DNA of 46,834 nucleotides from positions 1 to 46,834 of the forward strand of contig JAHDBD010000032.1 of NCBI GenBank assembly GCA_020630575.1, in the 5' to 3' direction. Origin of the DNA: Bernardetia sp. (lineage in GTDB: Bacteria > Bacteroidota > Bacteroidia > Cytophagales > Bernardetiaceae). The notes beneath the pieces are model-generated. The model was not told where the DNA came from, did not search any database, and saw nothing but the letters and a program-made list of their open reading frames with translations. Positions 9,293-18,449 of the stretch are shown piece by piece (the first letter of the stretch is position 1; each line of letters opens with the position of its first letter). The position numbers were made by a program, and so were the translations under genes.

Positions 9293-10809
9293 TCCTGTCT
9301 CCTCAAATCCACAAATTCATTCTGTCCAGCATTCCAAAACAGTTCTGCTTTTGCTTTTGCATATTTCATTTCTAATTGAATGAGCTTTAATTTGGCATCA
9401 AGATAATAACGCTCTCTATAATTTATCAAAAAAACAGTGCTACTTCCTAACTGAAAAAGTGTTTGTTCTCCATCACGCAAAACAAGGGCATTTGCTGCAT
9501 TTTTTCTTTGTAACTCCACCATTTGAGCCAAACGATTGACTTGAATATAAGCCTGTTCGACACCAATCTGAACATCCCTTTGTGTAAAATTCAAATCTAA
9601 CTCTTGCTGACGAATCTTTATCTTTGCCATAGCAAAACTAGCCCTTTCTTTCCTTAAAAATAAAGGGGCATAGAGTTTCAGACCAAATTTATAATCCTCT
9701 GTAAGAGCCAAATTATCGGCTTTCCGTGGATAAAGAATAGGTTTATACGATAAATCTAATTGGGGCATCAAAGAAAATTGATATAACTTTCTGTCTATTT
9801 TGAGTGTATTGAGTTTGAAAGTTTGCTTCAATAATTCAGGATGAAATTCGGCAGCCATAGCCAACATATTTTGAAGGTCAAACTTTTCTATCTGACTTCC
9901 CATATTTGAAGGTGCAATTGTAGGTTTTATAAATAGTGCTTCGCCATCTTCTGACCAAATATTACCTGAAAGAGCAAGACGAGTTTTTTCAAAATCTACA
10001 AGAGCTTGCAATCGCTCTACTTTTCTTTTTTGAAGTTCCATCAATGCTTCTGTAGTATCGATAGCACGATATTTTCCATATTCGAAAGCATCCTTGACAC
10101 CTTCAAACCGTATTGTAGCTACTTCTATTCCTTCTTCAGCAACTTTCAAACTTTCATAGGCTGCATACCATTCCCAATAGGCTTTTGCTACACTAAAAAA
10201 TAATTTATTAATTTCTTTCTGTTGTTCAGCTTGAGCCATTTCTGCAAAAACTTGTGCTTTTCGTAGTGTTGCTCTTCGCTCATCAAAAATTAGGTTTCGA
10301 AGCAAAGGAAGTTCGATTCCTGCATAAAAAAGTCCTTCTGAGGGAACAGTTGATTCATTGCTCAAATATTTGCCCGAATTATTTTCATATCCAGCCTTCA
10401 AATCAAAACCCAAAATAGTAGGTACTTTTATTTCAGCATGTATTTTTTGGTAATACTGAGTTTCTTTGTATTGTTTTTCTGTCCATTCACCCATTAGAGT
10501 TGGGTCAAACATACCTCTTGCTTTTCTAATATCTTGCATAGCAAGTGCAGGAATTAGTTTTGCTTTCTGAATAAGTGGATGATATTGAAAAATCACTTCA
10601 TAGACTTCTGCCAAAGAAAGTGTATCTTCAATATCTAACTCAGAAATAGTGGCAACAGTTTCAATTTCAAGTAAAGGGTCTTGAATAATATTTCCAACCT
10701 GAATAGAATCTTGTACTTGTGCCTTTAAAATTGAAAAAGGAAATAGGCTGCAACCTAAAAAACAAGTTATAAAAAGTAACTTTATAAAAAAGTAGTTTGA
10801 GTGGTTCAT
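9289..10809 (-). CDS. TolC-family outer-membrane efflux protein
   Basis: I start it at the ATG complementary to 10807-10809, which gives MNHSNYFFIKLLF...SILKAQ, a proper signal peptide; a longer reading from 10884 adds 25 hydrophobic residues with no support. The mature protein (about 475 aa) has the two-repeat helical pattern of TolC/OEP proteins: TLSLAEVYEVIFQYHPLIQKAK near the N-terminus and the matching MAAEFHPELLKQTFKLNTLK in the middle, long amphipathic helices rich in Gln/Ala/Lys, and GSSTVFLINYRERYYLDAKLKLIQ near the end. Such proteins form trimeric outer-membrane exit ducts for type I or RND systems. No membrane-fusion or inner-membrane partner is in the window, so the pump it serves is unknown. 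It lies divergent from gldJ across a 583-bp gap. Confidence 0.88.
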   Translation of the reverse strand: MNHSNYFFIKLLFITCFLGCSLFPFSILKAQVQDSIQVGNIIQDPLLEIETVATISELDIEDTLSLAEVYEVIFQYHPLIQKAKLIPALAMQDIRKARGMFDPTLMGEWTEKQYKETQYYQKIHAEIKVPTILGFDLKAGYENNSGKYLSNESTVPSEGLFYAGIELPLLRNLIFDERRATLRKAQVFAEMAQAEQQKEINKLFFSVAKAYWEWYAAYESLKVAEEGIEVATIRFEGVKDAFEYGKYRAIDTTEALMELQKRKVERLQALVDFEKTRLALSGNIWSEDGEALFIKPTIAPSNMGSQIEKFDLQNMLAMAAEFHPELLKQTFKLNTLKIDRKLYQFSLMPQLDLSYKPILYPRKADNLALTEDYKFGLKLYAPLFLRKERASFAMAKIKIRQQELDLNFTQRDVQIGVEQAYIQVNRLAQMVELQRKNAANALVLRDGEQTLFQLGSSTVFLINYRERYYLDAKLKLIQLEMKYAKAKAELFWNAGQNEFVDLRRQD

Positions 10810-11392
10810 TTTAAGAAAATGAGGTAAAATATTTTTGTAAATAATTGATAGAATTATAAGCAAAAAGCAAAAGTAGTAACACAAATTTACAAAGATAGTT
10901 TTACTATTAGCTTTTTTTATATGAATTTTGCGATTTGTAATTTCTTAAAAATAGAATTAGTTTCTCAAATCATGATTTGAATTTCTTATTTCAACTTTTT
11001 TTTCTAAAATTTGTGAATAAATTTGTCTGATAAGCACAATAAAATGGCATTTTAAGCATTATTGATGTAAGGGAAATTATATAAATGGTTTTTGTGTATA
11101 TTTGTAGCTTCTACTAATAAAGCTTTTCAAAAACTATTTTTAAACTTTTATCATAGTGTTTTAGTAGGTTTTAGTAAAGTCTTGCTTGAAATTTGCAAGA
11201 TTATGACAAAAGTTAAAATTAGGTTACAAAAATTAGTTTATAAGAATGTAGCTATTTTTTAATAATCCTTTTCCCAAAACAATTTAGAAAATACTAATAC
11301 TAAGCAATTTATTGTTTTTTATTGAATCTGCTTCAGAAAAAGGTTTTATAGAAATTCAATACAATTAAAAAAAGATTATAATATCACGCATT
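10810..11392. other. 583-bp divergent intergenic region between the TolC-type gene and gldJ
   Basis: Very AT-rich with no ORF that I trust. A sequence matching the Bacteroidota -7 element TAnnTTTG (tatatttg) is at 11097-11104, but I see no TTG 19 bp upstream. If used, it would give gldJ a leader of about 280 nt. A small hairpin (tcttgc...gcaaga) lies near 11182-11202. Confidence 0.35.
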
Positions 11393-12628
11393 ATGGCAAA
11401 ATTGAGTTTTCAGTTCAGCGCATTATTTATCCTAGCTTTAGGATTAATGCTAGGAGGTTGTAACAAAAAACCACCAACAAGTACCGACCCAGGTAAAAAA
11501 AGTACAGCTACAGGAGTAGCCTTTGGTAAGAAAAAACCAAATGGCGAAGAGGGTGGCTTTAAAGTAGAAAAATTTAAGGGACAGCCTGCTGGTCCTAACC
11601 TCGTGTTTATTGAAGGTGGTCGTCATATTTTGGGTTCTTTTGAAGAGAATGTAGAAATGACTGCTTCTGATAACATTGAGAATACAGTTACTATTAAGTC
11701 CTTTTATATGGACGAAACAGAAATTGCAAATATTCACTGGTTAGAGTATATGCATTATTTATTGCAAGATTCTTCTCAACAAGCCTATGAAGAGTCACTA
11801 CCTGATACAACTGTTTGGTCTGCTGAATTAGCTTATAACGATCCTTATGTTGATCACTATTTACGTTACCCAGGTTTCCGTTACTTCCCAGTTGTGGGTG
11901 TTTCTTGGAAACAAGCAAGTGATTATTCACTTTGGCGTACAAGTATGGTAAATAATGGCTTAGCTATGAAGAGTGGTAAAAAAGATGTAAAAGAATTAGC
12001 TAAAAATGGTGAACGTATTCCATTAGAGTCTGGTGTAGTTTTACCAGGTTACCGTCTTCCTACTGAGGCAGAATGGGAATATGCAGCTAAAGGCTTAATT
12101 GGAACACAATATTTAGATGAAGCACAAGATTATGCTCGTCTTTATCCTTGGGATGGTCACTCACTTCGTAATCCTTATGGAAAGCAAATGGGACAGTTTT
12201 TGGCTAACTTCAAACGTGGTCGTGGTGATTATGCAGGTATTGCAGGCGCATTGAATGATGGTGCAATGATTACTACTTGGATTTATTCGTATCCACCAAA
12301 TGACTTTGGTCTTTATAATATGGCAGGAAACGTAAACGAATGGGTTTGGGATATTTACCGTCCAGGTTCATTTGAAGACTTTGGTGGAGAGCCAAACGCA
12401 GACTTAAACCCTATTCGTCGTAATGACTTCTTAGACAAATCTGAGGATTATGATTTTGCAAACTTTGAAACATTGATTAATAATCACGTTCGTGTTTATA
12501 AAGGTGGTTCTTGGAAAGATGTAGCTTACTGGTTATCTCCAGGTACTCGTCGTTATATTGAAGAAGATTCTTCTACTTCTCACATCGGTTTCCGTTGTGC
12601 AATGATTCGTGCTGATAGCGATAACTAA
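11393..12628 (+). CDS. gldJ: Gliding motility lipoprotein GldJ
   Basis: A 411-aa lipoprotein: signal LFILALGLMLGG with lipobox Cys23. The rest is a formylglycine-generating-enzyme/sulfatase-modifying (SUMF1-like) fold: FIEGGRHILG, SFYMDETEIAN, FPVVGVSWKQASDYSLWRT, YRLPTEAEWEYAA, GLYNMAGNVNEWVWDIYRP, and the C-terminal NNHVRVYKGGSWKD...IGFRCAM. I chose GldJ over GldK from the NDFGLYNMAGNV(N/A)EW...YRP and NxVRVYKGGSWxDxAYWL stretches, which match what I remember of Flavobacterium GldJ. GldJ sits in the outer membrane in helical bands, stabilises GldK, and is needed for gliding and T9SS secretion. At 411 aa it is shorter than flavobacterial GldJ (about 560), lacking the long mid-protein inserts. 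It is not beside gldKLMN here. Confidence 0.87.
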   Translation: MAKLSFQFSALFILALGLMLGGCNKKPPTSTDPGKKSTATGVAFGKKKPNGEEGGFKVEKFKGQPAGPNLVFIEGGRHILGSFEENVEMTASDNIENTVTIKSFYMDETEIANIHWLEYMHYLLQDSSQQAYEESLPDTTVWSAELAYNDPYVDHYLRYPGFRYFPVVGVSWKQASDYSLWRTSMVNNGLAMKSGKKDVKELAKNGERIPLESGVVLPGYRLPTEAEWEYAAKGLIGTQYLDEAQDYARLYPWDGHSLRNPYGKQMGQFLANFKRGRGDYAGIAGALNDGAMITTWIYSYPPNDFGLYNMAGNVNEWVWDIYRPGSFEDFGGEPNADLNPIRRNDFLDKSEDYDFANFETLINNHVRVYKGGSWKDVAYWLSPGTRRYIEEDSSTSHIGFRCAMIRADSDN

Positions 12629-12651
12629 AATATAGAATTTCAAAAAAATTG

Positions 12652-12688
12652 AAAGCCTTTTACTTTAAAAGTAGAAGGCTTTTTTTGT
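12652..12688 (+). terminator. Rho-independent terminator of gldJ
   Basis: Left arm aaagccttttactt (12652-12665) pairs with aagtagaaggcttt (12669-12682) with one G-U, followed by a T run. It lies 24 bp after the gldJ stop. Confidence 0.85.
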
Positions 12689-12869
12689 GTGTTTATGTAG
12701 AATTGATTAACCTTAATCTAAATATGAATTTATTTAATCTAGTAAATTAATTCATTTGACGAAAAAAATACTGTTATAGGTTTGATTATTAACTCTCGGT
12801 ATTTACTTTGTAGCTAGACTATAATAAAAAATAGATTATAATTTTAGTCCTATATTATTCTTATAAAAA

Positions 12870-14318
12870 ATGCCCATCTCTACTCCCCATAATTTGATAA
12901 ATAATCAAACACAAGAAGACAAAATTCATATTGTTGATTTATCACTTAAAGTCTTGACTTTTGACTATCTGCTTCGTTGGATTTCTTTGGGTAGCTATCG
13001 TTTACTTTTTGGAGAAAGTGTAAAAGGCTCACATCTTATTTTCTTTTTCTCTTTACAATTATTAATTGTTGCTTTTACATTAGGCTTTGTTTTTTGGAGG
13101 GAATACGTATTTCGTGTTAATAATGATTCACAATATTCTATTCCAGACTCTATTGAACTTATCTGGAAACAATTTTGGGAACTGCTTTATAAAAGACGGA
13201 ATTATGAGATTGTAGGTTCTTCTTTTTCTATGCTCTTGCGTTTCTTTTTTGTAGTTACATTTACCTATATGGTTATTTCAGCTTCCTTCGATGAAATAGT
13301 TTTTGATGGATATAGAGCTAATTTGATTGGTTTTGTGGGTGCTATTTCATTATTTATATATGGTATTTGGATATATTTTATTTCTCATTTTAGTGTACCT
13401 GATTCAGAATTTCGTCCTGTACAGGCTCTCATTAGTGCTGCTAGTCGTAGAAAGGAAAATTTGTCAGAACTTTTAGAAGCTGATTTACATGCTAGTAGAA
13501 TAAATGAAGTAGACAACAACCCCATAGATACAAATGATACAGAAATTTTGGAAATAGAAGGTGAAGTTAGAAACCTTATGAACCGAGTAGAAGCCTATAT
13601 TTTGGAAAGTGTTATGTTTGGTGCGCTTACTTTTTCAGGTTTTCTAACAATTATTGCATCTGATACTGATAGACTTAACTATGTTAGTATGCGTCGTTTT
13701 GGGTATAATATTGTTGAATTTATGCTTGATTTGATTGTCTTTGAATTTAAAAGACTTGAAGAATATCATATCTTTAGCACTGATCCAGAACATTTACTAG
13801 TTCTGATAATGTTTCAAACTGTTTTATGTGCTTTGTTTTTCTTGATGGTAATTGCAGCACGATTAAAATTCAGTAAAACAGCCGAACAGATTGATAATAC
13901 TGTACGTCTTGCCCGTTCTTACAACGATAAAGAAGAGGAAGTTTATATACTCAAACTACAATCACCTCATAATACGCTGTTAGATAAGCGTTTATTAGTC
14001 TTAAATCGTAAAATTTCTCAACTCGTCTTGCAAGCTGCTGACCTTATAAAAGAAGTAAAACCTGTGATTTCATATATGAGTTTTCTTAGAAATATGGGCG
14101 TTTTGTTCTTCCTTTTTATTATCATCACTAGTTTATTATTTTTTAATACTACAGTTGCTATTTTCTTTGGAGCAATGTCATTAACAGCTTATGTTTATAA
14201 GCAATTTGATACATGGTATCGTCAGAAACGTATGCAAAGAATTATTAATCAACATCAAGGTATTCAAAATCAGAAACCTATTATTGAAAAAATAGAAAAA
14301 CCAGTGAGTGTAATTTAA
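12870..14318 (+). CDS. Polytopic membrane protein of unknown function
   Basis: I do not recognise a family. The 482-aa product has about seven hydrophobic segments (near residues 55-76, 122-140, 151-172, 245-262, 307-330, 409-426 and 427-444). A cytoplasmic or periplasmic acidic loop lies at about 180-240 (SRRKENLSELLEADLHASR...DTEILEIEGEV), a charged loop with coiled-coil character at about 335-400 (AEQIDNTVRLARSYNDKEEEVYI...LNRKISQLVLQAADLIKEV), and a basic C-tail (WYRQKRMQRIINQHQ). It is the first gene of a tight set with the next two (gaps of 10 and 4 bp), which encode a secreted PepSY-like protein and an outer-membrane DUF2490 protein. This suggests an envelope-spanning function, by inference. 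Confidence 0.7.
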   Translation: MPISTPHNLINNQTQEDKIHIVDLSLKVLTFDYLLRWISLGSYRLLFGESVKGSHLIFFFSLQLLIVAFTLGFVFWREYVFRVNNDSQYSIPDSIELIWKQFWELLYKRRNYEIVGSSFSMLLRFFFVVTFTYMVISASFDEIVFDGYRANLIGFVGAISLFIYGIWIYFISHFSVPDSEFRPVQALISAASRRKENLSELLEADLHASRINEVDNNPIDTNDTEILEIEGEVRNLMNRVEAYILESVMFGALTFSGFLTIIASDTDRLNYVSMRRFGYNIVEFMLDLIVFEFKRLEEYHIFSTDPEHLLVLIMFQTVLCALFFLMVIAARLKFSKTAEQIDNTVRLARSYNDKEEEVYILKLQSPHNTLLDKRLLVLNRKISQLVLQAADLIKEVKPVISYMSFLRNMGVLFFLFIIITSLLFFNTTVAIFFGAMSLTAYVYKQFDTWYRQKRMQRIINQHQGIQNQKPIIEKIEKPVSVI

Positions 14319-14328
14319 AAATATTAAT

Positions 14329-14892
14329 ATGACAAAAAAAGTAGTTCTGATTATTTTACTTCTATTACCTTTTCATTCCTATTCACAATCTAAAATAGAA
14401 ATAGAAGAACGAATAGAAAAAGAACAAGTTCCTTTTCCAGCTCAAAAATTTATAGATTCTTTACATTTTTCTTCCAAAATAAAATGGTATCTTGAAAAAA
14501 ACTATATAAAAACAACCTATGAAGCTAAAATAAAAGAAAAAGGACAGAAATACAGTATAGAGTTTGACACTTTGGGAAAAGTAGAAGATATAGAGGTAGA
14601 AATGAAATGGAATCAAATTCCTGTTTCTACTCAACATGCTATTTGTGAAAAACTAACTACCGAGTTTGAAAAATTCAAAATCAAAAAAATTCAGATTCAA
14701 TATACTGGACTAAAAAAAGATTTATTTAACTTCAAAATCAATACACAAAATCTTGTTATTAAATATGAAATTGTAGTAAAAGGAAAAAAAGAATCTCAAA
14801 ATTCATTTTATGAATATTTATTTTCAGAAAAAGGAGAAATAGAACAAAAATTACAATTTGATTTTAGAAATACAGATCATTTAGACTATTAA
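14329..14892 (+). CDS. Secreted PepSY-like protein
   Basis: A 187-aa protein with signal peptide MTKKVVLIILLLLPFHSYSQ. The mature part is Lys/Glu-rich and has two alpha/beta repeats: PAQKFIDSLHFSSKIKWYLEKN...YEAKIKEKGQKYSIEFDTLGKVEDIEVE, then a second half ending in FYEYLFSEKGEIEQKLQFDFR. The pattern of a helix followed by strands with YxIEFDxxGKvxxIE resembles the PepSY-like (BLIP-related) periplasmic proteins common in Bacteroidota, but I hold this loosely. It sits 10 bp after the polytopic gene and 4 bp before the DUF2490 gene, so the three are probably co-transcribed. Confidence 0.65.
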   Translation: MTKKVVLIILLLLPFHSYSQSKIEIEERIEKEQVPFPAQKFIDSLHFSSKIKWYLEKNYIKTTYEAKIKEKGQKYSIEFDTLGKVEDIEVEMKWNQIPVSTQHAICEKLTTEFEKFKIKKIQIQYTGLKKDLFNFKINTQNLVIKYEIVVKGKKESQNSFYEYLFSEKGEIEQKLQFDFRNTDHLDY

Positions 14893-14896
14893 AAAA

Positions 14897-15592
14897 ATGA
14901 CTATAATAAATAAGTTTTTAATATTAATTCTATTTTTTAGTCTTGTTAATTTTACTTTAGCTCAATCTACTTATCAAATTGGAATTCTTCCTTCTTTTAC
15001 TCTAACAAAAAAAATAAATTCAAAATATAAAGTTAGTTTAAATACACAATCTCGTTTTTCGGCTTATAATGGATACTTTTCTGATTCCAGTTCTTTCCAA
15101 AAAGATTTTGAATATATCTTAACTGATATTTCTATTCTAGTAAATAGAAAAGTTGGTTTGAGTACTTCTTTTTCATTAGGTTACTTAAATAGATTTAGAA
15201 ATAATGAACAGCACAATCGTTTATTTCAACAATTTATTATATCAAAAAAATATAATTCATTAAGCCTAGCACACCGTTTTTCTACTGATCAAACTTTTAA
15301 ACCCAATCAAAAAGTAAAGTTTAGGTGGCGTTACAGATTTGGCTTTGATAAGCCTTTAAAAGGAAATAAACTTAACTCAAAAGAGCTTTATTTTAAGCTA
15401 AATAATGAGTATCTTGTTTCTCTACAAAATAAAAAATGGAGTAATGAAATCAGATTAATTCCTTTTCTTGGATATGTGCTTAAAACCAAAAACAAACTAG
15501 AAATAGGAATAGATTATCGCATTAGTTCATTCGGCAACAAATTAATAAATAATAATTTTTGGTTGGTTGTAAATTATTATTTGAGTTTCTGA
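14897..15592 (+). CDS. DUF2490-type outer-membrane beta-barrel protein
   Basis: A 231-aa protein with signal peptide (MTIINKFLILILFFSLVNFTLAQ). The remainder is a series of amphipathic strands alternating hydrophobic and polar residues, with aromatic ends, and finishes in the barrel-like FWLVVNYYLSF with C-terminal Phe. The motifs FQQFIISKKYNSLSLAHRFSTDQ, KFRWRYRFGF and LKTKNKLEIGIDYRISSF fit the DUF2490 family, a Bacteroidota outer-membrane barrel family of unknown function. It is the last gene of the three-gene set starting at 12870 and is followed by a hairpin terminator. Confidence 0.78.
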   Translation: MTIINKFLILILFFSLVNFTLAQSTYQIGILPSFTLTKKINSKYKVSLNTQSRFSAYNGYFSDSSSFQKDFEYILTDISILVNRKVGLSTSFSLGYLNRFRNNEQHNRLFQQFIISKKYNSLSLAHRFSTDQTFKPNQKVKFRWRYRFGFDKPLKGNKLNSKELYFKLNNEYLVSLQNKKWSNEIRLIPFLGYVLKTKNKLEIGIDYRISSFGNKLINNNFWLVVNYYLSF

Positions 15593-15601
15593 AAAGCACA
15601 A

Positions 15602-15650
15602 AAAAGCCATCTATACTAAAGTATCTAACTTTGTGATAAATGGCTTTTTA
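15602..15650 (+). terminator. hairpin terminator after the DUF2490 gene
   Basis: aaaagccat (15602-15610) pairs with atggctttt (15640-15648), enclosing a smaller atact/agtat hairpin. A T run ends the right arm. It starts 10 bp after the stop codon. Confidence 0.65.
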
Positions 15651-15754
15651 AATTATTAGAACCTATTTTAAACTATCAAATGGAATAGTAAAAAAGTGAA
15701 TAGGTTTTGGAAGTAATGTGTGTTTTTAGTAGAGTATTTTTGAGTTTGAATTAT

Positions 15755-16396
15755 TTAGTTCATCTGACTTTCAGATTTCAAAATATTATTCTGACTCAAA
15801 CTTTGATTTGAATTTGTTTTCTTATCATTAGCTGTATATAGCCATAATTCAAATTCACGCTCTTCTTGCAAGTTGGAGTTTGGCGAACCATTGATATTGA
15901 CCCAACGCAAAATTTCCTCGTTTATCTTTTCCTTATTTTGTATTTTTTTATACAACGTACTACGATAAAGTTTGGAAGTTCCGAAAGCAAAACAAAAATT
16001 AGTAATTGCTATTAATTTTGTTCCTTTAAGTTTTAGATTTTTCTTTACCCATTTTTTAGAGTAATTCAAATCTTTACGTAATAAAGAATCTGCTTGCTGT
16101 TCGGTAATGCCTCCTAAAAGTACGCTATCTTTTTCGGTAATCAAATGACCATAGCCGATGGTAAGATAACCTGCTGCACAATTATAAGGCTCTAACATTA
16201 GTCCTTCTCTACTTTTGATGCGAGTAACAAGACTATCCCATGTGTAATGGGTGCTTATCTCATCCTCTGTTATTTCTTCATTTTCATCTTCTTCAAAACT
16301 AGTAGTCGGTTGAAAGACTGGTGAGTTATAAGACGAAGTAAACGATGTAATGAATAAAACAAAAATTGATAAAGTAACTATTTTGACATATCTCAT
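15755..16396 (-). CDS. Exported GH24 (phage-type) lysozyme
   Basis: I start it at the ATG complementary to 16394-16396, giving MRYVKIVTLSIFVLFITSFTSS, a signal peptide or N-terminal anchor; the longer reading adds 15 residues in front of it. After an acidic linker (about 34-48, EEDENEEITEDE), residues 55-190 match glycoside hydrolase family 24: SREGLMLEPYNCAAGYLTIGYGH. The catalytic spacing E64-x8-C73-x5-T79 is the E-x8-(D/C)-x5-T pattern of phage T4/P21-type lysozymes. Downstream, NFCFAFGTSKLYRSTLYKKI and NSNLQEEREFELWLY correspond to the usual NxxFNxG and RRxxEAxLW regions, in diverged form. It should cut the glycan strands of peptidoglycan from the periplasmic side or outside. No phage genes are near it. 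Confidence 0.87.
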   Translation of the reverse strand: MRYVKIVTLSIFVLFITSFTSSYNSPVFQPTTSFEEDENEEITEDEISTHYTWDSLVTRIKSREGLMLEPYNCAAGYLTIGYGHLITEKDSVLLGGITEQQADSLLRKDLNYSKKWVKKNLKLKGTKLIAITNFCFAFGTSKLYRSTLYKKIQNKEKINEEILRWVNINGSPNSNLQEEREFELWLYTANDKKTNSNQSLSQNNILKSESQMN

Positions 16397-16776
16397 ATTT
16401 AGATTTGATGGTGAAAGAGTGCAAAGGTAAGACCTTATCATTCACTTATCCAAATTCTAACTAATTGTTTTTCAGGGTATTGTCTTTTTGACACTAAAGT
16501 AAAATAGCCTTTTTACCAAAATAAATTCTGTATTTAAACCTTTTTACAGAATCTGGTCTCTATATAAGCAATGTAATTTATACTTTATTCTGAAACTGCA
16601 ATCTTCACTTTATTCTTACATACATACTAAAAAATTACTCAAAAAAAAGTCACTTTTATGAAAACTTTTTTAAATTTTACACGTACAGTTTAAATAATGA
16701 CCAATGGTCAGTTGTTTTTTTAGATTTAATCTTTACTTAATACAATCATAAAACACCTATAAACTTACTTTATAAA
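16397..16776. other. 380-bp gap upstream of the lysozyme gene with a perfect 13-bp dyad
   Basis: No credible ORF. The palindrome tgaccaatggtca at 16698-16710 (6-bp arms, one central base) resembles a TetR-type operator. It is followed on the plus strand by a T run, so a weak terminator is the alternative. Confidence 0.35.
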
Positions 16777-18315
16777 TTAGGAAACCCAGTCACTTCTATC
16801 TAAACTTCTGAACTGAATCGCCTCTGCAATGTGTGCAGTCTGTATATTTTGACTCTCTTGAAGGTCTGCAATTGTTCTAGCTACTTTCAAAATCCTATCA
16901 TAAGCTCTTGCTGAAAGTCCTAATCTTTCCATTGCATTTTTTAAAAGAATTTTGCTAGTTTCATCTATCTTACAAATCTTTTTTACCATTTGAGAGGGCA
17001 TCATAGCATTTGAATGTACAGAATCTATCATTTTAAAGCGTTCTTCTTGTACTTTTCTTGCCTTGATAACACGATTTCGTATTTCTTCACTACTTTCGGA
17101 CTTTCTATTTGCAGTCATTTCATCAAAAGAAACAGGTGTTACCTCCACATGTAAATCAATTCTATCTAATAAAGGACCACTAATTTTGTTCAAATATCGA
17201 TGCACAATGCCTGTTCCACAGACACATTCTTTTTCTGGATGATTATAATATCCACATGGACAGGGATTCATACTGGCAATAAGCATGAAATTACAAGGAA
17301 ATTCTACAGAGACTTTGGCTCTTGAGATAATAACTTTTCTATCTTCTAAAGGCTGACGCAATACTTCCAAAACGCTGCGTTTGTACTCAGGCAATTCATC
17401 TAAAAACAAAACACCATTATGGGCAAGTGAAATTTCTCCTGGTTGAGGATTTCCTCCACCACCCACTAAAGCAACATCACTAATTGTATGATGAGGCGAA
17501 CGGTAGGGACGAGTAGCTACTAAGGCAGAATTTTCTCCTAAATGTCCAGAAACAGAATGGATTTTGGTTGTTTCTAATGCTTCATATAAAGTAAGAGGAG
17601 GTAAAATAGAAGATAAGCGTTTGGCAAGCATTGTTTTTCCTGCCCCTGGTGGGCCAATCATAATTAAATTATGTCCTCCTGCTGCTGCAATTTCTAAAGC
17701 ACGTTTTATATTCTCTTGCCCTTGTACGTCTGCAAAATCAGCTTCGTACTCGTTTTTTTGTTGAGCAAAAATTTCTCTTGTATCTACTTTTAATGGTTCT
17801 ATATTTAGTTCATCTTCAAAAAAACCGACTGCTTCTTCTAACGTTTCGACAGGAATAATGTCTAGGTTGTTTACGATAGCTGCCTCTTTTGCATTTTCTT
17901 TAGGCAAAACAAATCCTTTGAAACCCTGCTTTCTAGCTTCAATTGCAATAGAGAGAACGCCACGAATAGGACGTAATTTTCCATCAAGAGCAAGCTCTCC
18001 CAACACAATATACTTATCAAAGTTAGGAGCAGTAATTTGGTCAGAAGCAACTAAAAGACCTAACGCAATTGGCAAATCATAAGCCGAACCTTCTTTTCTA
18101 ACATCAGCAGGCGCAAGATTAACAACTACTTTCTGACGAGGAATACGAAAACCTAATTGCTTAACAGCAGATTCTACACGCTGTTCACTTTCTTTGACAG
18201 CACTATCGGCAAGACCAACAATTACTATTTTTGTTCCTTTGATTACATTTACTTCTATTGTTATAATATTTGCTTCTACACCCACTACGGATGCTCCAAA
18301 AGTTTTAGCTATCAT
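16777..18315 (-). CDS. comM: YifB/ComM-family Mg-chelatase-like AAA+ ATPase
   Basis: 512 aa, the usual full length. The N-terminal ChlI-like/Lon-S5-like domain covers about 1-165 (GASVVGVEANIITIEV, VVVNLAPADVRKEGSAYDLPIALGLL). The AAA+ core has Walker A GPPGAGKT at 221-228, Walker B VLFLDELPE and sensor SMNPCPCGYYNHPEKECVCG with its Cys cluster. A C-terminal Mg-chelatase helical domain follows (LSARAYDRILKVARTIADLQ...AEAIQFRSLDR). ComM is a hexameric helicase that promotes branch migration during natural transformation; in many bacteria only the family is assured. It is monocistronic here, with a terminator for the upstream lipoprotein gene lying between the two. Confidence 0.95.
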   Translation of the reverse strand: MIAKTFGASVVGVEANIITIEVNVIKGTKIVIVGLADSAVKESEQRVESAVKQLGFRIPRQKVVVNLAPADVRKEGSAYDLPIALGLLVASDQITAPNFDKYIVLGELALDGKLRPIRGVLSIAIEARKQGFKGFVLPKENAKEAAIVNNLDIIPVETLEEAVGFFEDELNIEPLKVDTREIFAQQKNEYEADFADVQGQENIKRALEIAAAGGHNLIMIGPPGAGKTMLAKRLSSILPPLTLYEALETTKIHSVSGHLGENSALVATRPYRSPHHTISDVALVGGGGNPQPGEISLAHNGVLFLDELPEYKRSVLEVLRQPLEDRKVIISRAKVSVEFPCNFMLIASMNPCPCGYYNHPEKECVCGTGIVHRYLNKISGPLLDRIDLHVEVTPVSFDEMTANRKSESSEEIRNRVIKARKVQEERFKMIDSVHSNAMMPSQMVKKICKIDETSKILLKNAMERLGLSARAYDRILKVARTIADLQESQNIQTAHIAEAIQFRSLDRSDWVS

Positions 18316-18406
18316 TTTGTTCTAGGTTTATTTATAATTAACCCTCAAATTAGGCAAAAAAATATTACAATAAAATAAATATTAGACATGAAGTTGCATA
18401 AAAAAA

Positions 18407-18449
18407 CCTTATTCTGATTTGTATCTAAAAATACAGAATCGGAATAAGG
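18407..18449 (-). terminator. terminator for the small minus-strand lipoprotein gene
   Basis: ccttattctgatttgtat (18407-18424) pairs with atacagaatcggaataagg (18431-18449) with one bulged base and a G-U. Read on the minus strand, it ends in a run of Ts (bases 18401-18406 are As). It lies 90 bp after the stop at 18542. Confidence 0.75.

Noticed and set aside
10006..10203. Open frame of 65 codons opposite the TolC-type gene
   Set aside because: It is Phe/Ser-rich shadow coding without a start context, lying fully inside a strong gene.
11393..12628. GldK assignment for the gliding lipoprotein
   Set aside because: Same fold, but the C-terminal NNHVRVYKGGSWKD and the DFGLYNMAGN block fit GldJ better; no gldLMN follows.
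14329..15592. Lipoprotein nature of the PepSY-like and DUF2490 proteins
   Set aside because: Signal peptides end in SYSQ and TLAQ with no Cys at the cleavage point, so type I signals are likelier.
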